Source of the DNA: JBEIDK01 sp040383485
Lineage (GTDB): Bacteria > Bacteroidota > Bacteroidia > UBA4408
Reading direction: 5' to 3'
Assembly: GCA_040383485.1 (NCBI GenBank)
Contig: JBEIDK010000003.1
Location: 1 to 64,000, forward strand
Length of the DNA stretch: 64,000 nt
The position numbers and the translations under genes are program-made. Positions 18,506 to 25,867 of this stretch are shown here, in pieces. Each line of letters starts with the position of its first letter. Position 1 is the first letter of the stretch. Under the pieces are notes generated by a model. That model made no database searches. It saw nothing but the letters and a program-made list of their open reading frames with translations, and was not told the DNA's origin.

Positions 18506-21500
18506 TTGAAAAATAACTCAATAAAATCAGTACTTATAATAGGAAGCGGTCCAATAGTGATTGGTCAAGCATGTGAATTTGACTACTCAGGAACTCAAGC
18601 CGCATTATCTCTAAAAGAAGAAGGAATCGAGGTAACTATATTAAACAGTAATCCAGCTACAATTATGACCGACAAGGTTACTGCTGATAATGTTTATTTA
18701 TTGCCTCTTACAACTCAATCCATCACCAAAATTTTAAGTGAAAGAAAAATTGATGCTGTATTACCTACTATGGGTGGGCAAACAGCCTTGAATCTTTGCA
18801 TTAAGGCTGATGAGATGGGCATTTGGAAGAAATTTGGGGTAAATATTATTGGAGTAGATATTGCCGCAATTGAGATTACAGAGAATCGAGAAAAATTTCG
18901 CCAACTAATGATTGATATTGGGGTAGGAGTAGCCCCTTCTGCCACTGCAAATTCTTTTTTAGAAGGAAAAGAAATTGCCCAAAAAATAGGATTCCCATTG
19001 GTGATTCGTCCATCATATACTTTAGGTGGCAGTGGAGCATCATTTGTACACACGCGCGAAGAGTTTGATTTACTTCTCTCAAGAGGTTTGCAAGCTTCGC
19101 CAATTCATGAAGTACTAATAGACAAGGCTGTTTTGGGTTGGAAAGAATATGAGTTGGAATTGCTACGGGACAATAACGATAATGTATGTATTATTTGTAG
19201 TATAGAAAATTTTGACCCCATGGGCATTCATACTGGCGATAGTATAACGGTGGCACCTGCTCAAACTTTAAGCGATACAACCTATCAGAAAATGCGCACC
19301 ATGGCAATTATGATGATGCGAAGCATCGGTAATTTTGCAGGTGGTTGTAATGTTCAGTTTGCTGTTAGTGATGATGAAAATGAAGATATTATTGCCATAG
19401 AAATAAATCCTCGAGTAAGTAGAAGCTCAGCATTGGCAAGTAAAGCAACAGGTTATCCTATTGCACGTATTGCTGCAAAATTAGCAATAGGTTATAATTT
19501 AGATGAATTGCAAAATCCAATCACAGGAAATACTTCGGCTTATTTCGAACCTACTTTAGACTATGTAATTGTAAAAATTCCACGCTGGAATTTTGATAAG
19601 TTCAAAGGTACCGACCGCAAGCTAGGATTGCAAATGAAGAGTGTTGGAGAGGTTATGGCAATTGGAAGAACATTCCAAGAAGCGTTACAAAAAGCTTGTC
19701 AGAGTTTAGAAGTAAAACGCAATGGGTTGGGGGCTGACGGACGTGAACTTCGTAATCAAGAAGAAATTTTAAAGTCGCTAGCTAACCCAAGCTGGAACAG
19801 ATTATTTCACATTTATGATGCATTCAAATTAGGGATCCCTTTCAAAACAATTCAAAAACTTACCTTGATTGACAAATGGTTTTTGCAACAGATTGAAGAA
19901 TTGGTTTTGTTAGAAAAGGACATTGAAAAATATACGATACAAAATATAGAACGTGATTTACTTTTTACAGCTAAACAAAAAGGATATGCCGATAGGCAAA
20001 TAGCACATTTGTTGCGTTGCTTAGAAAGTGAAGTATTCAAACGAAGAAATGAATTGGGCATCAAACGTATCTACAAGATGGTTGATACATGCGCTGCTGA
20101 ATTCAAAGCAAAAACGCCTTATTTTTATAGTACGTTTGAGGAAAGCCCAGCCCACCCCCAGCCCCTCCCTAAGGGAGGGGAGCAAAGCCCATCCCTAACC
20201 CTTCCCCAAGGGAAGGGAGCGGAAATGCCGAAATATCAAACAGCAAACCCTGCAACATATAAATTGGTTAAAGAATATGTTGAGAAGCATAGAAAGTTTC
20301 CTACTGAAGCAGAATCGGTATTTTGGAGTATTATTAAATCAAAAAAGTTAGAAAATTTTAAGTTCAGACAACAACATATAATTGGAGATTATATTGCTGA
20401 TTTTGTTTGTTTAGATAGAATGTTAATAATTGAAATTGATGGATTAATACATCAATTACCTGATGTGAAAACGAATGATGAAGTAAGAACAAATTGGTTA
20501 ATTGAAAATGGCTTTTTTGTAATAAGATTTACCAATGAAGAGGTTCTCTTAGATACAGAAAACACATTAGAAAAGCTTATTGAAAAACTCAATTCATTGC
20601 CATCGCATAAAGCCCACCCCCAACCCCTTACTAAGGGAGGGGAGAATGACAACATTCATTCAAAAGGTGACAGCAATGAATATAGCAGTGCGGTACTCTC
20701 CCCCTTAGGGGGAGTTGGAGGGGGCTTGTCTCCCCTAAGGGGAGATTTAGAGGGGCCTAGGGGCAAAGTCATCGTCTTAGGCTCAGGCCCAAATCGTATT
20801 GGGCAAGGAATAGAATTCGATTATTCTTGTGTGCACGGAATACTTGCAGCAAAAGAAATGGGTTTTGAAACCATCATGATTAATTGTAATCCCGAAACTG
20901 TTTCAACTGATTTCAGAACAGCCGACAGACTTTATTTTGAACCTGTTTTTTGGGAGCATATTTATGACATCATACTCAACGAAAACCCTATTGGTGTTAT
21001 TGTGCAGCTTGGAGGGCAAACGGCCTTGAAACTGGCCGAAAAATTAGAACGTTACGGGATTAAAATTCTTGGAACATCATACAAAGCATTAGATTTAGCC
21101 GAAGACAGAAACAGTTTCTCAACCTTGTTGAAGGAAAACAATATTCCGTATCCAAAATTTGGTGTGATAAAAGATGCTGAACAAGCAGTTGAATTGTCGC
21201 GCGAATTGGGTTATCCTTTATTGGTTCGTCCATCGTATGTGCTGGGTGGACAAGGAATGAAAATCGTAATCAACGAACAGGAATTAGAAACGCATGTAGT
21301 AAATATTTTGTCGGATTACCCTGAAGCATCAGTATTACTTGACCATTTCTTGGAGCGTGCCATCGAAGCAGAAGCAGATGCACTATGCGATGGAGAAAAT
21401 GTTTACATCATTGGTATGATGGAACACATCGAACCTGCTGGTATCCATAGTGGCGATTCTTATGCGGTTTTACCACCATTTGATTTGAGTGAAAACGTTA

Positions 21501-21910
21501 TGCGTCAATTAGAACAACACACCAAAACAATAGCACTTGCCTTACAAACTGTAGGATTAATAAACATACAATTTGCTATAAAAAATGATGTGGTATATGT
21601 GATAGAAGCAAACCCACGTGCCAGCCGCACCGTGCCATTTATAGCCAAAGCATACGACGAACCTTATGTTAATTATGCAACCAAAATTATGTTGGGCACA
21701 CACAAAGTAACCGACTTTAAGTTTAACCCACGCAAGCACGGCTACGCTATTAAGATTCCTGTATTCAGCTACGAAAAATTCCCTGACATCAACAAAGAGC
21801 TAGGCCCCGAAATGAAAAGCACCGGCGAAGCAATCTACTTTATTGATGACTTAACAGATGAGTATTTCCATCAGATTTATAGTGAAAGAAATTTGTATTT
21901 GAGTAAGTAG
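18506..21910 (+). CDS. carB: Carbamoyl-phosphate synthase large subunit with in-frame DUF559 insertion
   Basis: The enzyme makes carbamoyl phosphate for pyrimidines and arginine. The frame starts at TTG 18506 (KNNSIKSVLIIGSGPIVIGQ follows) and spans 1134 residues, versus about 940 usual for the Bacteroidota form. Residues 1-400 form the carboxyphosphate half (EFDYSGTQA, RPSYTLGGSGASF, EINPRVSRSSALASKATGYP). Residues 400-546 form the oligomerisation domain, ending VDTCAAEFKAKTPYFYSTFEE. Residues 752-1134 form the carbamoyl-phosphate half (GSGPNRIGQGIEFDYSC, RPSYVLGGQGMKIV, EANPRASRTVPF). The C-terminal allosteric domain is absent, as usual in this phylum. Residues 547-751 are foreign (see insertion entry). 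All catalytic motifs look intact, so the enzyme may still work. Confidence 0.92.
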   Translation: MKNNSIKSVLIIGSGPIVIGQACEFDYSGTQAALSLKEEGIEVTILNSNPATIMTDKVTADNVYLLPLTTQSITKILSERKIDAVLPTMGGQTALNLCIKADEMGIWKKFGVNIIGVDIAAIEITENREKFRQLMIDIGVGVAPSATANSFLEGKEIAQKIGFPLVIRPSYTLGGSGASFVHTREEFDLLLSRGLQASPIHEVLIDKAVLGWKEYELELLRDNNDNVCIICSIENFDPMGIHTGDSITVAPAQTLSDTTYQKMRTMAIMMMRSIGNFAGGCNVQFAVSDDENEDIIAIEINPRVSRSSALASKATGYPIARIAAKLAIGYNLDELQNPITGNTSAYFEPTLDYVIVKIPRWNFDKFKGTDRKLGLQMKSVGEVMAIGRTFQEALQKACQSLEVKRNGLGADGRELRNQEEILKSLANPSWNRLFHIYDAFKLGIPFKTIQKLTLIDKWFLQQIEELVLLEKDIEKYTIQNIERDLLFTAKQKGYADRQIAHLLRCLESEVFKRRNELGIKRIYKMVDTCAAEFKAKTPYFYSTFEESPAHPQPLPKGGEQSPSLTLPQGKGAEMPKYQTANPATYKLVKEYVEKHRKFPTEAESVFWSIIKSKKLENFKFRQQHIIGDYIADFVCLDRMLIIEIDGLIHQLPDVKTNDEVRTNWLIENGFFVIRFTNEEVLLDTENTLEKLIEKLNSLPSHKAHPQPLTKGGENDNIHSKGDSNEYSSAVLSPLGGVGGGLSPLRGDLEGPRGKVIVLGSGPNRIGQGIEFDYSCVHGILAAKEMGFETIMINCNPETVSTDFRTADRLYFEPVFWEHIYDIILNENPIGVIVQLGGQTALKLAEKLERYGIKILGTSYKALDLAEDRNSFSTLLKENNIPYPKFGVIKDAEQAVELSRELGYPLLVRPSYVLGGQGMKIVINEQELETHVVNILSDYPEASVLLDHFLERAIEAEADALCDGENVYIIGMMEHIEPAGIHSGDSYAVLPPFDLSENVMRQLEQHTKTIALALQTVGLINIQFAIKNDVVYVIEANPRASRTVPFIAKAYDEPYVNYATKIMLGTHKVTDFKFNPRKHGYAIKIPVFSYEKFPDINKELGPEMKSTGEAIYFIDDLTDEYFHQIYSERNLYLSK
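20149..20219 (+). repeat. Two tandem GC-rich palindromic repeats, left flank of the carB insertion
   Basis: Unit 1 (20149-20182) and unit 2 (20186-20219) are both 34 bases, starting AGCCCA and ending in a hairpin of the type CCCCTCCCTAAGGGAGGGG. They are translated in frame as HPQPLPKGGE-like and SLTLPQGKGA-like peptides. Base composition differs sharply from the AT-rich surroundings. Confidence 0.85.
20611..20644 (+). repeat. GC-rich palindromic repeat, direct copy right of the DUF559 core
   Basis: This 34-base unit starts AGCCCACCCCCAACCCC and ends AAGGGAGGGGAG. It nearly duplicates left unit 1 in the same orientation and is translated as AHPQPLTKGGE. It therefore frames the DUF559 core with direct copies of the same repeat. 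Confidence 0.85.
20696..20758 (-). repeat. Two GC-rich palindromic repeats in inverted orientation, right end of the insertion
   Basis: Read on the minus strand, 20726-20696 and 20758-20728 give AGCCCCCTCCAACTCCCC and AGGCCCCTCTAAATCTCC, each followed by its own CCTAAGGGG or CCTTAGGGG hairpin. They are the same family as the left repeats but inverted, so the element as a whole has inverted ends. On the plus strand they encode the LSPLGGVGGG and LSPLRGDLEGP peptides. Confidence 0.8.
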
Positions 21911-21944
21911 ATTAAAATGATGAATTGAGTATTAAAATTTAATA

Positions 21945-22355
21945 ATGGACGTAATTGAATTAGAATTAAAAAAATATTTATCAACTACATTCTATGACCC
22001 TACTCCAGATAGATTTACTCCAGATGAACCGCCAGTAAGTGAAAGACAAATCCCATTGTTTTACTCATGCGAAAAATGTAGTGGAAAATTGTTTTTTTCA
22101 AAAAACGATTTTGAAAGATTTTTTAGAAAAAAGAATTCAAATTTGAGTGTAGAAGACCATGTTTCATTTGATGATTATATTAAATTACAAAGTTATTTAG
22201 AGTCGAATAAATTTCAACAACATTTGAATTCTTTAGATTTTTATTGTCCAAATTGTAATCAAGCAACGATGTTTCTTTTTTTAGGTGACCCTTATCTTCA
22301 TCACGGCACTTTTGGTTTTTGGATTAAGCACTTGTTGATTTTGAAGTCAAGTTAG
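21945..22355 (+). CDS. Hypothetical protein with two CxxC zinc-ribbon-like motifs
   Basis: The 136-residue protein has FYSCEKCSGKLFF near residue 40 and FYCPNCNQATMF near residue 100. These two CxxC pairs could bind one zinc. There is no signal peptide or membrane segment. I do not recognise the family. It starts 35 bases after carB and could be read through from it. Downstream lies the palindromic repeat region, so the gene may belong to the accessory stretch between carB and the transposase. Confidence 0.7.
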   Translation: MDVIELELKKYLSTTFYDPTPDRFTPDEPPVSERQIPLFYSCEKCSGKLFFSKNDFERFFRKKNSNLSVEDHVSFDDYIKLQSYLESNKFQQHLNSLDFYCPNCNQATMFLFLGDPYLHHGTFGFWIKHLLILKSS

Positions 22356-22474
22356 AATTAATTAACTTTTGATTAATTAGTAACTACTCCTTTATAAATG
22401 TTAATTTCAACTTGAGATTACAAGAATTCCTTTTACCAGACTATATTTAAAATGATTCGGACTATTTTGCCTTC

Positions 22475-22609
22475 TTGCCACTACCTTTAGGTAATGGTAA
22501 AAAGCATCAGCAGTTAATGGGCTTTAGCCAAAATGAATTGTGCATTTCGGCTAAAGCCAAAACCTATTTCACATTATTGCCACTACTTAAAGGTAGTGGA
22601 AATAAAAAA
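22475..22609. repeat. REP-like composite palindrome, copy A
   Basis: Three hairpins in order. Outer left: CCACTACC-TTTA-GGTAATGG at 22478-22497. Central: GGCTTTAGCC at 22520-22529 pairing with GGCTAAAGCC at 22549-22558, extended inward by AAATG/CATTT. Outer right: CCACTACTTAAAGGTAGTGG at 22580-22599. The outer hairpins are versions of the same palindrome, so the unit is symmetric overall, as in bacterial interspersed mosaic elements. It lies 236 bases before an IS200-like transposase gene. Confidence 0.85.
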
Positions 22610-22657
22610 CATTTGATAAATTTCTTCTAATAGTAAAAGTTAAATATTACATTCCAC

Positions 22658-22792
22658 TTGCCACTACCTTTAGGTAGTGGTAAAAAGCATCAGCATATAT
22701 TTGGCTTTAGTCAAAATGAGTTATGCATTTCGGCTAAAGCCAAAATCTATTTTCACATTATTGTCCACCTAAAGGTAGTGGCAATAAAAAAA
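22658..22792. repeat. REP-like composite palindrome, copy B
   Basis: Same order as copy A. Outer left palindrome CCACTACC-TTTA-GGTAGTGG (perfect, 22661-22680). Central stem starts GGCTTTAG at 22703 and ends GGCTAAAGCC at 22732-22741. Outer right half CCACCTAAAGGTAGTGG ends at 22781. The right hairpin has lost a few bases relative to copy A. The spacer AAAAGCATCAGCA next to the left hairpin is identical in both copies. Confidence 0.85.
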
Positions 22793-22844
22793 TTACAATA
22801 GAAATATTTGTAAAAAAAATTAGTTTTGTTTCAAACTAAAAACT

Positions 22845-23270
22845 ATGCCTTACACAAAAATTTATCTACACATTGTATGGTCAACAAAGGATAGAAAGCC
22901 TTTAATTACAAAGGAACTGAAACCACTTTTATTGAATCATATCATTGAAAACTCAAAAACAAAAATCATTTTTATTGATTCCATAAATTGTGTAGAAAAC
23001 CATGTAAATTTATTAATTTCATTGGGAATTGAACAAACCTTATCCAAAATAATGTTATTAATAAAAGGTGAATCTTCTTATTGGGTAAACAAACAAAAAA
23101 TAATTCCAAATAAATTTGAATGGCAAGATGAATATTTTGCAGCATCCGTTAGTTATACTAGTATAGCTAATGTAAGAGGATATATTGCGAAACAAGAAGA
23201 ACATCACAAGAAAATTACATTCGCCGATGAATACAAAATGTTTTTAGAAATTCATGGTTTAGAAAGATAA
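22845..23270 (+). CDS. IS200-like/REP-associated tyrosine transposase (Y1 TnpA) with altered HUH motif
   Basis: The 141-residue protein has a full-length Y1_Tnp fold: YTKIYLHIVWSTKDRKPL at the N-terminus, then a C-terminal EWQDEYFAASVSYTSIANVRGYIAKQEEHHKK region containing the catalytic tyrosine of the GYIAKQ segment. The metal-binding HUH motif, usually DHVHLL, reads NHVNLLI, so the second histidine is asparagine. By family knowledge such single-strand transposases act on palindromic ends, and RAYT members are linked to REP elements; the two palindromes just upstream fit that. The HVN change makes activity doubtful, though an intact frame argues for recent function. No TnpB is present. Confidence 0.85.
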   Translation: MPYTKIYLHIVWSTKDRKPLITKELKPLLLNHIIENSKTKIIFIDSINCVENHVNLLISLGIEQTLSKIMLLIKGESSYWVNKQKIIPNKFEWQDEYFAASVSYTSIANVRGYIAKQEEHHKKITFADEYKMFLEIHGLER

Positions 23271-23364
23271 AGAACAAATTTGTAATGCTTTTTACTTATA
23301 ATTCCATTTTAGTTAACTGTGATTTCGGAAATCAAGATTTATTACTTTTACAAAGAAAAAAAAT

Positions 23365-23523
23365 ATGTATATAGAAGTTTCCAAAAAAACAACACGTGCC
23401 GAAGTTGATAAAGCATTGAGTTTACTGAAGAGTAAATCAAAGCAAATGAATATTGAAAAATATTTTGGTAAAATAAATTTCGGTATGGATGGTTTAACTT
23501 TTCAAAATAAAGTGCGTAGTTAG
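23365..23523 (+). CDS. Orphan antitoxin-like small protein
   Basis: A 52-residue frame from ATG 23365 to TAG 23523 (MYIEVSKKTTRAEVDKALSL start, FGKINFGMDGLTFQNKVRS end). The FGK-hydrophobic-x-x-GxDGLxxQxxVR pattern resembles small Bacteroidota proteins usually encoded before PIN-type toxins, where the family typically continues with an NEW-like end that is missing here. No toxin gene follows: 23524-23669 has no convincing frame. Could be a remnant of a lost toxin-antitoxin pair. The assignment is from memory and weak. Confidence 0.4.
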   Translation: MYIEVSKKTTRAEVDKALSLLKSKSKQMNIEKYFGKINFGMDGLTFQNKVRS

Positions 23524-23669
23524 CCTATGAAAGTTTTCTTCAAATTAATTGTGAAAGAAATGGCGCAGTCATAATAGAAGTTATTTTTTTGAATAAGTAG
23601 GTGAAGTTAGAATTGAAAACAATAGGGAAAAAGACTAATTCATAGAAGTAGTATTTCAAAAAAAACAAT
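23524..23669. other. Gap after the antitoxin-like gene, possible decayed toxin site
   Basis: No reading frame of useful length is present. A short frame begins at ATG 23527 (MKVFFKLIVKEMAQS) and stops at once. I see no repeat or terminator. Confidence 0.4.
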
Positions 23670-24758
23670 TTACTTAAACATCACAGCTGCCTTTAAATTA
23701 AACAAGCCTGTTAAACTTCTTTTATCATTGTTAGAAGGTATATATTTTATGATGTTATCATTATTTCTTCCTAATGGAGAAAAATACGAAACAACATTTA
23801 CAGAATATAAAAAGTAGTACTTTTTCAAAGATTCCATTTTTACCTTTTTACAACCAAGAAAATTAATATTCAACATTAATGATTGCCAACCAATGGTTCC
23901 AGGATCTGAAAAAAGCTGCAACCTTTCATACGGCTCTAAATATACATTGTACTTCAGTTCAACTCTGTTCACTTTTTCTGTTAACATTTTTCCAGTATTC
24001 AACGAAACATTCAACATACCATAAGGAGAAAAAGGAATGATAGTAAAACGGTTAGTTAGGTTATGCCAGAACCCAACGAATGGATTTATTTCAAGGGAGA
24101 TATTTTTCTTGAATTTAATAGTCTTATTAAATCCAGCAAAAAGCGAATACGAAAAATAATTAAATTCAGTTCCTTTAAATATGCTGCTATCAATAAATGG
24201 TTTGTGATAAAAATTTCTTACACGAAGTGTTTTATGAAACCAATGTTGAATACTAGTTCCTAGCTGATTTTCATCCGAATCAATCTTCGTGTTCTTTAAA
24301 GCTATACCATAGCTTATATTTTTAGTTTTGTTCGTTAAAAATACTTCATTTACACTTTTTGTAATAGCTAGTTGGTTATACAATAAAACATTGTCCCAAT
24401 CAGGATGTTTTTTTATAATATAAGAGAAATAATTGTAGTCAGGATTGTCTTTTTTCATAATATAAAGAGTGCCAATATCGCGAGTGAACAAACCAATATA
24501 GTTGTTAAATTGAATGAATGTCTCTGTATTCTTAATGAGATTCATTTTAATTGAAAGTGAAGTTTGATTCAGAAATGTTAAACCATGGTCATCTCTATTT
24601 CTACCGTTATATCCTTTTTGATTTGTTATTGGGTCATTATCATTCATCATGTTATAACCAATAGAAATTGACTTTATTCGTGTAGAATCTGAAGTGCCAA
24701 AGCTATAGCGTGAAATAGCTATAACTAAAATCCCAATTATTAAATATTTATATTTCAT
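23670..24758 (-). CDS. Exported protein of unknown function, possible outer-membrane barrel
   Basis: The 362-residue protein has a signal peptide (MKYKYLIIGILVIAISRYSFG). The mature part alternates hydrophobic and polar residues in short strands and ends with LFNLKAAVMFK, close to the aromatic-terminated last strand of outer-membrane barrels. There is no recognisable enzyme motif. It diverges from the exported protein at 24989, with which it shares a 230-base intergenic region that has no clear promoter. I do not recognise the family. Confidence 0.7.
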   Translation of the reverse strand: MKYKYLIIGILVIAISRYSFGTSDSTRIKSISIGYNMMNDNDPITNQKGYNGRNRDDHGLTFLNQTSLSIKMNLIKNTETFIQFNNYIGLFTRDIGTLYIMKKDNPDYNYFSYIIKKHPDWDNVLLYNQLAITKSVNEVFLTNKTKNISYGIALKNTKIDSDENQLGTSIQHWFHKTLRVRNFYHKPFIDSSIFKGTEFNYFSYSLFAGFNKTIKFKKNISLEINPFVGFWHNLTNRFTIIPFSPYGMLNVSLNTGKMLTEKVNRVELKYNVYLEPYERLQLFSDPGTIGWQSLMLNINFLGCKKVKMESLKKYYFLYSVNVVSYFSPLGRNNDNIIKYIPSNNDKRSLTGLFNLKAAVMFK

Positions 24759-24988
24759 ACAAATAAGGCGTTTTTAATTGATACTAATGCTTTTAATAAA
24801 GCAGTAACATTATTTATTCTAGCGAATAATATTAATACATATAGTTTAATAAATCTATGGTTAAATATAAAATGAATATTGGAATTATAACAATTTGAAA
24901 ATTAATTTAATTTAATTTTTTCGGTTACTTGATTATTATTTTGACAATAATTTTTAATAAGTAACGTTAGTTATAAAAATTACTAAAA

Positions 24989-25792
24989 ATGAAACGCCTA
25001 TTCTTCCTTATGGTGCTAGCTAAACATTGCTATTCACAGGATACCATTTTTTTAATAAACGGCAATCGTTTATTATGCAATGTTAAGTCAGCAAATAATA
25101 ACAAGGTTATCTATTCTATTAACAATAATGACTCAATAAGATTTGCAATTTCTGCCAATAAAATTGATAGTATCAAATTTAAAAGTGGTTATATTGTTGA
25201 TAGAGATAATTTTCATCCTTCACATATACATTCAAAATATAGCAGCTCTTTCAATACTGATTTTATTAATGAAAATGTAAAGTTAAAGCATTTAGTTTCA
25301 TTAAATTCTGTTGGCTTTTTTAGCCATAAGATTGGACTGAACTTTACTTACTTTTTTAATAAGAAAAATTATGCATTGTTTGTAAATTTGAGCCCTGGCT
25401 ATAACTATAAAGATGAAAATTACTTACGAAGAACAGATGGTTATGGTAATGTTTTTGCAAGTTGCATTGGTTTACAAATTATTGGATATACAAATACTAA
25501 AAATGCATTCATATTTATGCCAAGTATTAACTATGAATCACTCTGGAGAAATATCTACAAAAAAGAAAGAATAGTAAGCTATACAGGAAATATTACAACT
25601 CAAGATACAAGAATAAACAAATACTATAAAGCAATTACTCCTAGTTTATATTTTGGAGGTATGCTCTTCATCACTGAAAAATTATTCTTAAATCCATTAA
25701 TTGGTTTTGGATTTCCTATTACTCTAGGTAAGCAAAAAATATCTTCAGCCTTAGTTCAGTTCCAGCTGAATGTTGGTATTAAGGTTAAATAA
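24989..25792 (+). CDS. Exported protein of unknown function
   Basis: The 267-residue protein starts with a short signal peptide (MKRLFFLMVLAKHCYSQ). Residues 20-65 (DTIFLINGNRLLCNVKSANN...FAISANKIDSIKFKSG) resemble the small beta domain found at the start of many Bacteroidota secreted proteins that sense or process NG-containing strands. The rest (FVNLSPGYNY, FGFPITLGK, QLNVGIKVK) has the strand pattern of a small outer-membrane barrel. It could be paired with the divergent gene at 24758. No function is assigned. Confidence 0.7.
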   Translation: MKRLFFLMVLAKHCYSQDTIFLINGNRLLCNVKSANNNKVIYSINNNDSIRFAISANKIDSIKFKSGYIVDRDNFHPSHIHSKYSSSFNTDFINENVKLKHLVSLNSVGFFSHKIGLNFTYFFNKKNYALFVNLSPGYNYKDENYLRRTDGYGNVFASCIGLQIIGYTNTKNAFIFMPSINYESLWRNIYKKERIVSYTGNITTQDTRINKYYKAITPSLYFGGMLFITEKLFLNPLIGFGFPITLGKQKISSALVQFQLNVGIKVK

Positions 25793-25809
25793 TCATTATG
25801 TTCAAAATA

Positions 25810-25844
25810 AAAAAAGCCACTTAAAATTAATCTAGGCGGCCTTT
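25810..25844 (-). terminator. Terminator after tsf
   Basis: Read on the minus strand, AAAGGCCGCCT and AAGTGGCTTT form an imperfect stem with two G-T pairs and one mismatch around an AT-rich loop, followed by seven T. It lies 24 bases past the tsf stop codon, so it likely ends the rplM-tsf operon. Confidence 0.6.
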
Positions 25845-25867
25845 CTATCTATAACAAGAAATTAATA

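Larger units (their letters stand above)
20144..20758 (+). mobile_element. 615-bp in-frame insertion in carB encoding a DUF559/Vsr-like endonuclease domain
   Basis: The insert replaces the short linker between the two CarB halves, is 205 codons long and has no stop. Its core (CarB residues 574-690, with an internal ATG at 20225) is a DUF559 domain: PTEAESVFW, then FKFRQQHIIGDYIADFVC, then LIIEIDGLIHQ and GFFVIRFTNEEV. The presumed PD-(D/E)XK residues D632, E643, D645 and H649 are all present. The core is AT-rich like the chromosome, but its flanks are GC-rich palindromes: two forward copies on the left, one forward and two inverted on the right. That arrangement suggests a mobile cassette bounded by repeats rather than a CarB domain. 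No transposase is inside it. Confidence 0.8.
22356..22844. other. Intergenic region carrying two composite palindromic elements
   Basis: This 489-base region contains no plausible gene. It is dominated by two near-identical composite repeats (22475-22609 and 22658-22792). The remainder is AT-rich spacer with no evident promoter box. Confidence 0.8.

Noticed and set aside
18506..20143. Possibility that carB is disrupted and non-functional
   Set aside because: The frame is continuous, both ATP-grasp halves keep all visible motifs, and the insertion lies in the linker, so loss of function is not supported.
20144..20758. The carB insert as an intein
   Set aside because: There is no N-terminal Cys/Ser splice block, no HN-C terminal motif and no HINT-like region; the insert is DUF559 plus palindromes.
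22475..22792. The two 135-base repeats as a CRISPR array
   Set aside because: There are only two long, internally palindromic units and no regular short repeats with unique spacers; no cas genes are nearby.
24063..24263. Plus-strand frame within the exported protein gene
   Set aside because: It is antisense to a longer frame with a signal peptide and has no features of its own.
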